From: Saccharomycopsis phalli
Taxonomy: Eukaryota; Ascomycota; Saccharomycetes; Ascoideales; Saccharomycopsidaceae
Direction: 5' to 3'
NCBI GenBank assembly: GCA_020342235.1
Contig: CP073216.1
Span: 620,001-684,000, forward strand
Length of the DNA stretch: 64,000 bases
Shown: in pieces, positions 15,426-22,985 of the stretch
Position numbering within the stretch: position 1 is the first letter of the stretch
Layout: each line of letters starts with the position of its first letter
Notes under the pieces: generated by a model
What the model was told of the DNA's origin: nothing
The model's input: the letters and a program-made list of their open reading frames with translations, nothing else
Databases searched by the model: none
Program-made: the position numbers and the translations under genes

Positions 15426-15432
15426 CACCCAT

Positions 15433-17076
15433 CTATGGCTTGCACCGGCCACTGAACCGTGGGTACAACGAACAGTCTCTCACGGTAAAACGGTTGCACA
15501 ACCACGCCAAGATCCGCTCAGTTCCTAAACCATACCCACCGTGTGGACAGGTACCATACTTCCGCTGGTCGCTGAACCAGTAGTACGGCTCTGGGTTGAT
15601 GCCCTCGCGCTTGAACCCCTCAACCAACTCGGTCAAGTCGTCGATTCTCATGGACCCACCAGTGATCTCGCCCACGGTCGGCATCAAGACGTCAACCGAC
15701 TCGGTGACACGCGGGTCGTCGGCACACTTTTTCATGTAGAACGACTTGATCAGCACCGGGAAGCGGGTGAGCAAGATTGGCACTCCGATGGCGTCGGTCA
15801 TCTTGCGCTCGGCAGCTTCGGCAATGTCGTCGCCAAAGACAAATGGCTCGTCGTTCTCGTTCTTCACCCCGTTCTCGTTCAACCATTCAAGGGCATGCAC
15901 ATACTCCATGCGCTTAAACGGCAATTGTGGCGGAACAAAGTCCGGGTGCAACTCGCGGAGCACTTTTCCGGCAACCGGATGGTCCAAGGTGTACTGCACG
16001 GTCTTGACAATGACCCGCTCAATGTGGCTCAACAAGTCGTCAAACGTCAAGAACGCCAACTCGGCCTCAATGTGCGTGAACTCAGACAAGTGCCGACGCG
16101 TGTGCGACTTCTCGGCCCGGAACGATTCCTGGATACAGTACACGTCCCCCAACGATGGGAGACACGTCTCCAAGTACAATTGCGACGACTGGGTCAAGTA
16201 TGCCTCCTCACCGTAGTACTTGAGGTTGAACAACGTCAGTCCGCCCTCGACCTGGGTCTGGACCATGCACGGCGGCGTGACTTCGAGCAATCGCTCCTCC
16301 TCATACACCCGGCGGATTGCGCCCAAAAACGCGGCCCGCACCTTCATTACACCGGAAATGGTGTCGCCACGCAACGTGAGGTGGCGCTGGTCAAGCAACA
16401 ACGATGGGTCTGCGTTTTCTTGCACCTTGTTGGAGAAGGCATCGTCGCCTGATGGAGCAAGCCCAACAACCTCGTAGTAGTCGGCAACCAACTCCACGCC
16501 TTGTGGCGCAGACTGACCCTCCGGCACCTTCTCGACGGTACCGTACACCGCCACGGTCGACTCGCGGGTCAAGCCAATGGTCTGCTGCGCGAGTGCCAAG
16601 TCGTCGCGCAACACCACCTGGCACTTTTCATAGCCGTCGCGCAACACCAAAAACACCCACTTCTTTTGGAACCGCGCGCGGTGGATCCACCCGTGCACAA
16701 GCACTCGCAGGCCAATGTGGTTTGTGACCTCTGAGAGCTTGATTTTCTTTGCCTCAGGCAACGACTCGTCCCGCGTGATACTGATGCTCAACGCCGCGGT
16801 CTTCTTGGCCAAGTCGGCCTCGGCCTTTGCCTTCTGCTGCTCCTGCAACACCTTCTCCTTCTCGGCCTTTTTCTTCAACGTGGCCGCACCCTTTTTCGCC
16901 TTTTTCAACGCACTGGCCGTGATGTCCACGTACTCGCCGTTTGTGTCCACCAACACTTTGGCGGACTCGTCCTGGAACACAGCATATGCGCTCGTCTTGA
17001 ACGGCTTCTCCTTGGTGCCGTCACGCGACCCGTCGTCAATCCCTTGCAATTCGCTCACGTAGTATGTAACTGACAT
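15433..17076 (-). CDS. DED81: Cytosolic asparaginyl-tRNA synthetase
   Basis: 547 residues; charges tRNA-Asn. A eukaryote-specific N-terminal region with a lysine-rich helix (residues 60-105) precedes the OB anticodon-binding domain (VLVHGWIHRARFQKKWVFLVLRDG) and the class II core: motif 2 around SFRAEKSHTRRHLSEFTHIEAE and motif 3 GGYGLGTERILAW near the C-terminus. The DPRVTESVDVLMP and GEITGGSMR segments are typical of AsnRS. The frame reaches 17112, but MSVTYYVSEL at 17076 is the conserved start. It is divergent from the prolyl enzyme, as YHR019C and YHR020W are in S. cerevisiae. Length is close to the yeast enzyme (554). Confidence 0.96.
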   Translation of the reverse strand: MSVTYYVSELQGIDDGSRDGTKEKPFKTSAYAVFQDESAKVLVDTNGEYVDITASALKKAKKGAATLKKKAEKEKVLQEQQKAKAEADLAKKTAALSISITRDESLPEAKKIKLSEVTNHIGLRVLVHGWIHRARFQKKWVFLVLRDGYEKCQVVLRDDLALAQQTIGLTRESTVAVYGTVEKVPEGQSAPQGVELVADYYEVVGLAPSGDDAFSNKVQENADPSLLLDQRHLTLRGDTISGVMKVRAAFLGAIRRVYEEERLLEVTPPCMVQTQVEGGLTLFNLKYYGEEAYLTQSSQLYLETCLPSLGDVYCIQESFRAEKSHTRRHLSEFTHIEAELAFLTFDDLLSHIERVIVKTVQYTLDHPVAGKVLRELHPDFVPPQLPFKRMEYVHALEWLNENGVKNENDEPFVFGDDIAEAAERKMTDAIGVPILLTRFPVLIKSFYMKKCADDPRVTESVDVLMPTVGEITGGSMRIDDLTELVEGFKREGINPEPYYWFSDQRKYGTCPHGGYGLGTERILAWLCNRFTVRDCSLYPRFSGRCKP

Positions 17077-17197
17077 GGTTGTGCAAAGTGTTGAGTCACT
17101 GGAAAATCTCAATAGTCGCCGGCGTTACCCGCACGCACCCTGGAAAATTTGCCTTGAAAAAATCCAGGCAATCCATCCCCAGTTTTGCAAAACAAAA
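17077..17197. promoter_or_regulatory. Bidirectional promoter of two aminoacyl-tRNA synthetase genes
   Basis: 121 bp separate the ATG codons of DED81 and the prolyl-tRNA synthetase gene. It contains GGAAAATTTGCC and TTGAAAAAAT A/T tracts but no Gcn4 TGACTC site. The same gene pair shares a promoter in S. cerevisiae, so co-regulation appears to be old. Confidence 0.7.
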
Positions 17198-19216
17198 ATG
17201 TCTGTTGAAGCTTCCCTAGCCTCGTTGTCGCTAGTGCAGTCTGTGCCAGACGGCGCATTGGCATCCAAGGCGCTAGTGTTCAAGGAGAAAAAATCAGCCG
17301 CGCCAGTCGTGCTCATCGCCTTGTCCTCCACCAAGACCGACTCCAAGGTCGTGGCAAAGTCCGTCGCCGGCAAGGAGGTGCGCTTGGCAACCTCCGAGTT
17401 TGTCGAGGAGCACTTTGGTGTCGGCGCCAAGCAGTTTTCCGTGGCTAACTTGCATGCCTCCCAGGCTGGCAAGGTCAAAATCGTGTTGGACTCCAACATC
17501 GCCGCGTCCAAGGACGCGCTCTTGCTCTTGTCCACTGAGAGCAGCAAGTTCACCATTACGGCCGGCAAGTTGTTGGAATTCCTTGCCAGCACCGGCATTG
17601 AGACCGTGCCTGTGGACTTCAGCGCACCAGCAGCCCCAGAGAAGAAGGAGCAAAAGCCAAAGAAACAAGCGACCAGCGCGAAGTTGGACGACGCCAAGCT
17701 CATTGGCATCACCGTGGACAAGTTCAAGGACTTCCCAGGGTGGTACTCACAAGTATTGACCAAGGGCGAGATGCTCGACTACTATGACGTGTCTGGATGC
17801 TACATCTTGCGGCCGGCGTCGTACGCGGTCTGGGAGCAGATCCAGCTGTTCTTTGACAAGAAAATCAAGTCGATTGGCGTGCAGAACTCGTACTTCCCGA
17901 TGTTTGTCTCGTCACGGGTGTTGGAGAAGGAGAAGGACCACATTGAGGGGTTTGCCCCAGAGGTCGCGTGGGTCACCCGTGCTGGCAGCTCGGAGTTGGA
18001 CCAGCCAATTGCCATCAGACCAACGTCTGAGACCGTGATGTACCCATACTTTGCCAAGTGGATCCGCTCGCACCGCGACTTGCCATTGAAGTTGAACCAG
18101 TGGAACTCCGTTGTCCGTTGGGAGTTCAAGCACCCGCAGCCATTTCTCAGAACCAGAGAGTTCTTGTGGCAGGAGGGCCATACGGCACACTTGACCTTTG
18201 AGGAATCTGAGGCCGAGGTCATGGAGATCTTGGACTACTACAGACAGGTCTACGAGGACTTGTTGGCCGTGCCAGTGGTCAAGGGCAAAAAGACCGAGAA
18301 GGAAAAGTTTGCGGGCGGATACTACACCACAACCTGCGAGGGATACATTCCGGCCACTGGTCGGGGTATCCAGGGAGCCACGTCGCACAACTTGGGCCAG
18401 AAGTTCTCGGAGATGTTTGAGATCATGGTCGAGAACCCGGCTGGGAAGGACTTGCCCCGCTTGAAAGTGTGGCAGAACTCCTGGGGATTGTCTACCCGAG
18501 TCATTGGTGTCATGGTCATGGTCCATTCGGACAACAAGGGCTTGGTGATCCCACCACGGGTGTCGCAGTTCCAGGCGGTGGTCATTCCCGTGGGAATCAC
18601 CAACAAGACCTCCAAAGAAGTGGAGCAGAAGGTGTATGATGGAGCCAAGGCCGTCGAATCCCGATTGCGCCAGGCTGATGTGCGAGTGACCTCTGACTTC
18701 CGGGACAATTACACGTCGGGATGGAAGTTTTCCGACTGGGAGTTGAAGGGGTTGCCTGTGCGGATCGAGGTTGGTCCAAAGGACTTGGACAAGAACTCGG
18801 TGACTGTGGTGCGGAGAAACGACAACAAGAAGTACACTGTGTCGTTGGACAGCTTGGAAACAGAGATCCCTGCGATCTTGGAGGAGATGCAAAAGGACTT
18901 GTTTTTGGCTGCCAAGCACAAGTTTGACACCCACCGCAAGGTCATTGAGAACTGGGACGACTTTGTGCCAGCGTTGAACGACAAGAACGTCATCTTGGCG
19001 CCATGGTGTGGGGTCATGGAGTGTGAGGACGACATCAAGGATGCCAGTGCGCAAAAGGCCGAGGAGCAAATGGGCGAGGTGGACGAAAAGGCTCCAAGTA
19101 TGGGGGCCAAGAGTTTGTGCATTCCGTTTGAGCAACCTACGTTGAAGGAGGGTACCAAGTGTATCAAGTGTGGCAAGGTGGCTATCAATTACACCATGTT
19201 TGGTAGAAGTTATTAG
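17198..19216 (+). CDS. Cytosolic prolyl-tRNA synthetase (YHR020W orthologue)
   Basis: 672 residues; charges tRNA-Pro. The first 175 residues form a YbaK/ProX-like inserted domain, then a KKQATSAK linker and the eukaryote-type ProRS core: FPGWYSQVLTKGEMLDYYDV, RPTSETVMYPYF (motif 2 region), WQEGHTAH, the anticodon-binding domain and the C-terminal zinc-type end KCIKCGKVAINYTMFGRSY. The frame opens at 17075, overlapping the DED81 start; MSVEASLAS at 17198 is chosen since the upstream part is not conserved and lies in the promoter. S. cerevisiae YHR020W has 688 residues. Confidence 0.95.
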   Translation: MSVEASLASLSLVQSVPDGALASKALVFKEKKSAAPVVLIALSSTKTDSKVVAKSVAGKEVRLATSEFVEEHFGVGAKQFSVANLHASQAGKVKIVLDSNIAASKDALLLLSTESSKFTITAGKLLEFLASTGIETVPVDFSAPAAPEKKEQKPKKQATSAKLDDAKLIGITVDKFKDFPGWYSQVLTKGEMLDYYDVSGCYILRPASYAVWEQIQLFFDKKIKSIGVQNSYFPMFVSSRVLEKEKDHIEGFAPEVAWVTRAGSSELDQPIAIRPTSETVMYPYFAKWIRSHRDLPLKLNQWNSVVRWEFKHPQPFLRTREFLWQEGHTAHLTFEESEAEVMEILDYYRQVYEDLLAVPVVKGKKTEKEKFAGGYYTTTCEGYIPATGRGIQGATSHNLGQKFSEMFEIMVENPAGKDLPRLKVWQNSWGLSTRVIGVMVMVHSDNKGLVIPPRVSQFQAVVIPVGITNKTSKEVEQKVYDGAKAVESRLRQADVRVTSDFRDNYTSGWKFSDWELKGLPVRIEVGPKDLDKNSVTVVRRNDNKKYTVSLDSLETEIPAILEEMQKDLFLAAKHKFDTHRKVIENWDDFVPALNDKNVILAPWCGVMECEDDIKDASAQKAEEQMGEVDEKAPSMGAKSLCIPFEQPTLKEGTKCIKCGKVAINYTMFGRSY

Positions 19217-19259
19217 GTGATGTTGCTAAATATAAGATATTAATTGTATGTGTATACAA

Positions 19260-19455
19260 ATGACGTGAGTCATTGGTGGAGCTAATTGAGGCGGTTGGCT
19301 GATGATTGATTGACAATTGAGTAGCTAATTGAGAAGGCAATTGAGTAGGTAATTGAGTAGCCAATTGAGAAGGCAATAGAGAATCAATTGATAGCCAATT
19401 GATTGCCAATTGATAGCCAATTGATAGCCAATTGATTCTCAATTGATTGCCAATT
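19260..19455. repeat. Minisatellite based on CAATTGA
   Basis: Roughly 15 short units of 10-14 nt with cores AATTGAGTAG, AATTGAGAAGGC and CCAATTGATAG between the prolyl-tRNA synthetase and ARG4 genes. 19456-19584 is left as the ARG4 promoter; it contains GTGACTAAT (19535-19543), one mismatch from a Gcn4 site, and GAAATTTTTCA just before the ATG. Confidence 0.8.
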
Positions 19456-19584
19456 GGAACATAGCCTTAGGTCTTAATCCCCTCACCATTTGAGTAGCTT
19501 ACCTTGTTTGTCATTTCGTCCTGCAAGATAATGCGTGACTAATCGCGTCTTGTATCTGAAATTTTTCAAAACTTTTCACAGGCA

Positions 19585-20985
19585 ATGAGCAACGAAAAAC
19601 CAGCAGAACAAAGACTTTGGGGCGGGAGATTCACCGGAGCCAGCGACCCATTGATGGACTTGTACAATGCCTCGCTTCCATACGATCAGAAGATGTACGA
19701 GGCCGACTTGGAAGGCACCAAGGTGTACACCCAAGGACTCAACAAGTTGTCACTCATCACTGACCACGAATTGGCAGAGATACACAGGGGATTGGAAGTG
19801 ATCAAGCAGGAGTGGGCAGAGGGCAAGTTCGTAGAGAAGCCTGGCGACGAGGATATTCATACTGCAAACGAAAGACGCTTGGGCGAGATTATTGGCAAGC
19901 AAATTTCCGGCAAGGTGCACACTGGGCGGAGCCGGAACGACCAAGTGGCGACCGACATGCGGATATACGTCCGGGACAACTTGCGGGTCTTGGTGAAGCA
20001 ATTGGCGCTGTTCATTGAGACCATTGTGTTGCGTGCCGAAAAGGAGATGGACGTGCTCATGCCAGGGTACACCCACCTCCAAAAGGCCCAGCCTATCCGC
20101 TGGTCGCACTGGCTCAGTCAGTATGCGACGTACTTCACCGAGGACTTGAAGCGGTTGCAGCAGATCATCGAGCGATTGAACTACTCGCCGTTGGGGGCCG
20201 GGGCCTTGGCAGGACATCCATATGGGATTGACCGAGAGTATTTGGCGGCGAATTTGGGGTTCAACGGGGTCATTGGCAACTCGTTGACCGCGGTGTCTGA
20301 CCGGGACTTTGTCGTCGAGACGTTGTTCTGGTGCACGTTGTTCATGAACCACATTTCGCGTTTCTCCGAGGACTTGATTGTATACTCCACTGGCGAGTTT
20401 GGATTTGTCCAATGTTCCGACGCATACTCCACGGGGTCGTCGTTGATGCCACAAAAGAAGAACCCCGACTCCCTCGAGTTGCTCCGTGGCAAGTCGGGCC
20501 GGGTGTTTGGATCATTGTCCGGATTTTTAATGTCCATCAAGTCCATTCCGTCCACCTACAACAAGGACATGCAGGAGGACAAGGAGCCGTTGTTTGATGC
20601 CTTGACCACGGTAGAGCACTCGGTGCTCATTGCAACCGGCGTGATTTCCACGCTCAAGGTCAACTCGCAGAAAATGCGCCAGGCCTTGACCATGGATATG
20701 TTAGCCACTGACTTGGCGGACTACTTGGTTAAGCGGGGCGTGCCTTTTAGAGAGACGCACCACATTTCAGGAGAATGCGTCCGCACTGCAGAGGAAATCG
20801 GTGTGCAGTTGAACGAATTATCGGTGGCCCAATTCCAGGCCATTGACTCTCGATTTGGTCTGGACGTGTTGGGCGTGTTTGACTTTGAGGCTTCTGTCGA
20901 GAGACGAGTCAGTACTGGCGGCACGGCCAAATCGGCTATTCTCAAGCAGTTGGAGAGCTTGAAGGCTACTGTGGGTAGTGTGTAG
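19585..20985 (+). CDS. ARG4: Argininosuccinate lyase
   Basis: 466 residues; cleaves argininosuccinate to arginine and fumarate, the last step of arginine synthesis. Seen: KLWGGRF-like start (RLWGGRFTG), [49 protein letters not shown], the fumarase/lyase signature [13 protein letters not shown] with the catalytic serine, and [13 protein letters not shown]. Almost collinear with S. cerevisiae Arg4 (463). In that yeast ARG4 (YHR018C) flanks DED81; here it follows the prolyl gene instead, so the trio has been locally rearranged. A 42-nt minisatellite begins eight bases before the end of the stop codon. Confidence 0.97.
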   Translation: MSNEKPAEQRLWGGRFTGASDPLMDLYNASLPYDQKMYEADLEGTKVYTQGLNKLSLITDHELAEIHRGLEVIKQEWAEGKFVEKPGDEDIHTANERRLGEIIGKQISGKVHTGRSRNDQVATDMRIYVRDNLRVLVKQLALFIETIVLRAEKEMDVLMPGYTHLQKAQPIRWSHWLSQYATYFTEDLKRLQQIIERLNYSPLGAGALAGHPYGIDREYLAANLGFNGVIGNSLTAVSDRDFVVETLFWCTLFMNHISRFSEDLIVYSTGEFGFVQCSDAYSTGSSLMPQKKNPDSLELLRGKSGRVFGSLSGFLMSIKSIPSTYNKDMQEDKEPLFDALTTVEHSVLIATGVISTLKVNSQKMRQALTMDMLATDLADYLVKRGVPFRETHHISGECVRTAEEIGVQLNELSVAQFQAIDSRFGLDVLGVFDFEASVERRVSTGGTAKSAILKQLESLKATVGSV

Positions 20986-21130
20986 TGAATATATTATAGT
21001 GAGGTGAAGTAATATTATAGTGTGTAGTGAATATATTATAGTGAGGTGAAGTAATATTATAGTGTGTAGTGAATATTAGTGAGGTGAAGTAATATATAGT
21101 GTGTAGTGAATAATATAGTAGAGAATGTAG
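20977..21130. repeat. 42-nt minisatellite spanning the ARG4 stop codon
   Basis: Units begin AGTGTGTAGTGAATA. The first (20977-21018) contains the ARG4 stop TAG (20983-20985); the second (21019-21060) is a perfect copy; a third and fourth are shortened. The CDS end therefore seeded the array or was captured by it. Confidence 0.92.
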
Positions 21131-21776
21131 TGTGCGAGCTTTATTTGATAATTCTTAGGGTCAATTGATGATTTTTACCTATTGATGACATTTGTGACCT
21201 GGATTTCTACGACTTGGCGGATTTCTGCAACTAGGCGAATTTTCGCAACCAATTGGTGGATTCTGCAACTTGTGGATTTTCTCGTGCAAACTTTGCCGTG
21301 TGTATTTGCCGCTTAGATTTCCATACTTGCATCTTTCCGGAAACGTTTTAGTCCATTTTATGATAGCTTCATACCACGTTTACTGTAAACCATCTAGTCC
21401 TGTCGACTGTATCTGACTTTTACCCATCGGATGTTTCATCCACCCTTGACCTGTCTTCAGGCACCTTTCACCTGTCGTCGGACTTTCATCCAACCTGGCC
21501 CCTTTCGACCACCTGTTTATCCGAATTTCAACACCTTGTATTGTAAAACCGTCGGCTACCACTTCGCTACCACTTCGCTACCACTTTGCTACCTTTCCCC
21601 TTTGAATTTTCCATTTCTCGCTACAAATACAGCATTTTCTATTGTCATATTCTACTATACACGTACATCATATCTAGTGAATCACATCGCCTGCAACCGT
21701 CTATCGACAAAGAACTTTTCGTCCGACCTCTGCTTCTCAGCAACCTGCTTTCCACCTATTTCAAGCTATAATTTCC
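21131..21776. other. Spacer between ARG4 and the first secreted-protein gene
   Basis: Two 3' ends face each other here, yet 650 bp are left. It contains short direct repeats (CTACCACTTCG and CACCTTTCACCTGTC-like) and pyrimidine-rich sequence with TACAAATACA and CTATAATTTCC near 21620-21770, which look more like a plus-strand promoter or leader than a 3' end. The 130-codon frame at 21431 has no recognisable features. An unannotated non-coding transcript is possible; nothing firm. Confidence 0.3.
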
Positions 21777-22352
21777 TCAATCGTCGTCGTCATGCCTGTC
21801 ACTCTCGTGCACATGGTCGGTGACCATAACTATGCTAGTGACCATCGACGTCGGCACAAACACCGTTGTCATCGGTACTGACGGCGTAGCAGTAGCGGAA
21901 ACAAGCGACGTCGCAACCACCGGCGAAGCCACTGGTACGTAAGATGCCGCCGAAACTTGGGCGGCCGAAATTTGTGTGGCCGAAACTTGGGCGGCCGATA
22001 TTTGTGTGGTCGAGGCCTGCAGAGCGGCCGAAACTGGAGCGTAGGCAGCCAGGCACATTGAGCGGGCCTGGCTTAGCACATCGGCCGGAACACCGGTTGC
22101 AGTTTGTAGTACGCACGGGTCGGCTATTAGAGACGTGGAGTAAAACTGCATACTGGCGGTGGTGACCATATTTGTTCCGAATATTTTCTTTCTCTCGAGA
22201 AACACATAGACAGCCCCAAGATAAGCTCCCATTTTGATATAGTTGCGGACCAACTCGCCTACTTTGATCTCGCCTCGCTTATCAATGGCAGTCTCGTGAA
22301 GCGGAAGCGCAATTACTACAGACAATAGCACAAACATAAGCAAAAGCCTCAT
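21777..22352 (-). CDS. Small secreted protein with C-x19-C module (paralogue 1)
   Basis: 191 residues, not a family I recognise. A clear signal peptide (MRLLLMFVLLSVVIALP), a possible Kex2 site (AIDKR, residue 26), then RNYIKMGAYLGAVYVF, SLIADPCVLQTATGV and a second cysteine 19 residues after the first. The C-terminal half is a low-complexity S/T/A/V region with repeated TQISAAQVSA units and an acidic end (HDDDD). No GPI signal is visible. It is divergent from a shorter relative at 22575, with which residues 42-100 align without gaps once that gene is spliced. Likely a secreted or wall-associated protein; function unknown. Confidence 0.7.
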   Translation of the reverse strand: MRLLLMFVLLSVVIALPLHETAIDKRGEIKVGELVRNYIKMGAYLGAVYVFLERKKIFGTNMVTTASMQFYSTSLIADPCVLQTATGVPADVLSQARSMCLAAYAPVSAALQASTTQISAAQVSATQISAAQVSAASYVPVASPVVATSLVSATATPSVPMTTVFVPTSMVTSIVMVTDHVHESDRHDDDD

Positions 22353-22574
22353 TTTCCTATGGTGTCCTTCTAGCAGGATGTCAACTAATTAAATACATCT
22401 GTGGGCCCATGTTTTGCAAAAGGCTACACATTTTGCCCGTCCACTGCACGTTTTTACCCCCTGGCGTTTCTTTAGACAGCCCACGTTTCTCAAACGGCGT
22501 GCATCTCGACTGCATCGATCATGGAAATTGGCATTATATAGCCCTCGACGAGGACGCAATTTGTAATCCAAAAC
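22353..22574. promoter_or_regulatory. Shared promoter of the secreted paralogue pair
   Basis: 222 bp between the two divergent ATG codons, with an ATTATATAGCC TATA-like box at 22534-22544 facing the plus-strand gene and AATTAAATACA at 22386-22396 facing the minus-strand gene. A single promoter region would coordinate both. Confidence 0.5.
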
Positions 22575-22973
22575 ATGAAATCCGTCCTACTATCAAACAT
22601 GCTCTTTGCAATAGTCGTGGCCTCTCCAGTGCCCGAGCTTCCAGCCTTCCTCGACCCCAAGTCCAATCTCATGGCCAGCGCAATGAGATACGCTGAAATC
22701 GGTAACTACGCCGCCGCATTAGCCAGTAAGTATAAAGGTGTTGTTATATTCATCTGTCTAACTCCAGTCTTTGCTCAAAATCACGCCGACAAAAAGGCCA
22801 CGCAAACTGCAATCGCCGTGACCACACATACCACCCTATCCTTCATGACGGACCCGTGCGCAATCCAAACCGCTTCGGGAGTACAGCCCCAGGTGCAGCT
22901 GTATGCCTCACAGCTATGCTACTCGCAGGAAATGAGCAGGCACGCGACCATAACCCTCACACGAGCACAATAG
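22575..22973 (+). CDS. Small secreted protein with C-x19-C module (paralogue 2)
   Basis: Two exons (22575-22725, 22768-22973) give 118 residues. Signal peptide MKSVLLSNMLFAIVVASP, then MRYAEIGNYAAALAIF, LSFMTDPCAIQTASGV and a second cysteine exactly 19 residues after the first, as in the minus-strand neighbour (DPCVLQTATGV). From the glycine before NYAAA to the first cysteine both proteins have 39 residues, but only if the 42-nt intron is removed. It lacks the S/T-rich tail of the neighbour. Function unknown; the pair arose by an inverted duplication. Ends 12 bp from the convergent ABC transporter gene. Confidence 0.65.
   Translation: MKSVLLSNMLFAIVVASPVPELPAFLDPKSNLMASAMRYAEIGNYAAALASKYKGVVIFICLTPVFAQNHADKKATQTAIAVTTHTTLSFMTDPCAIQTASGVQPQVQLYASQLCYSQEMSRHATITLTRAQ
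22726..22767 (+). other. 42-nt intron in secreted paralogue 2
   Basis: Begins GTAAGTATAAAGG and ends GTCTAACTCCAG (branch CTAAC four bases before the AG). In-frame and stop-free if retained. Removal makes the protein align gap-free with its paralogue over 39 residues, independent support for splicing. Confidence 0.85.
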
Positions 22974-22985
22974 ACATTTTATAGA

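Noticed and set aside
17912-19135. 407-codon minus-strand frame inside the prolyl-tRNA synthetase gene
   Set aside because: Antisense shadow of a strongly biased gene; the plus-strand product is unmistakable.
21431-21823. 130-codon plus-strand frame between ARG4 and the secreted gene
   Set aside because: No signal peptide, no domain, and it overlaps the end of the better supported minus-strand gene. The region might still hold a non-coding transcript.
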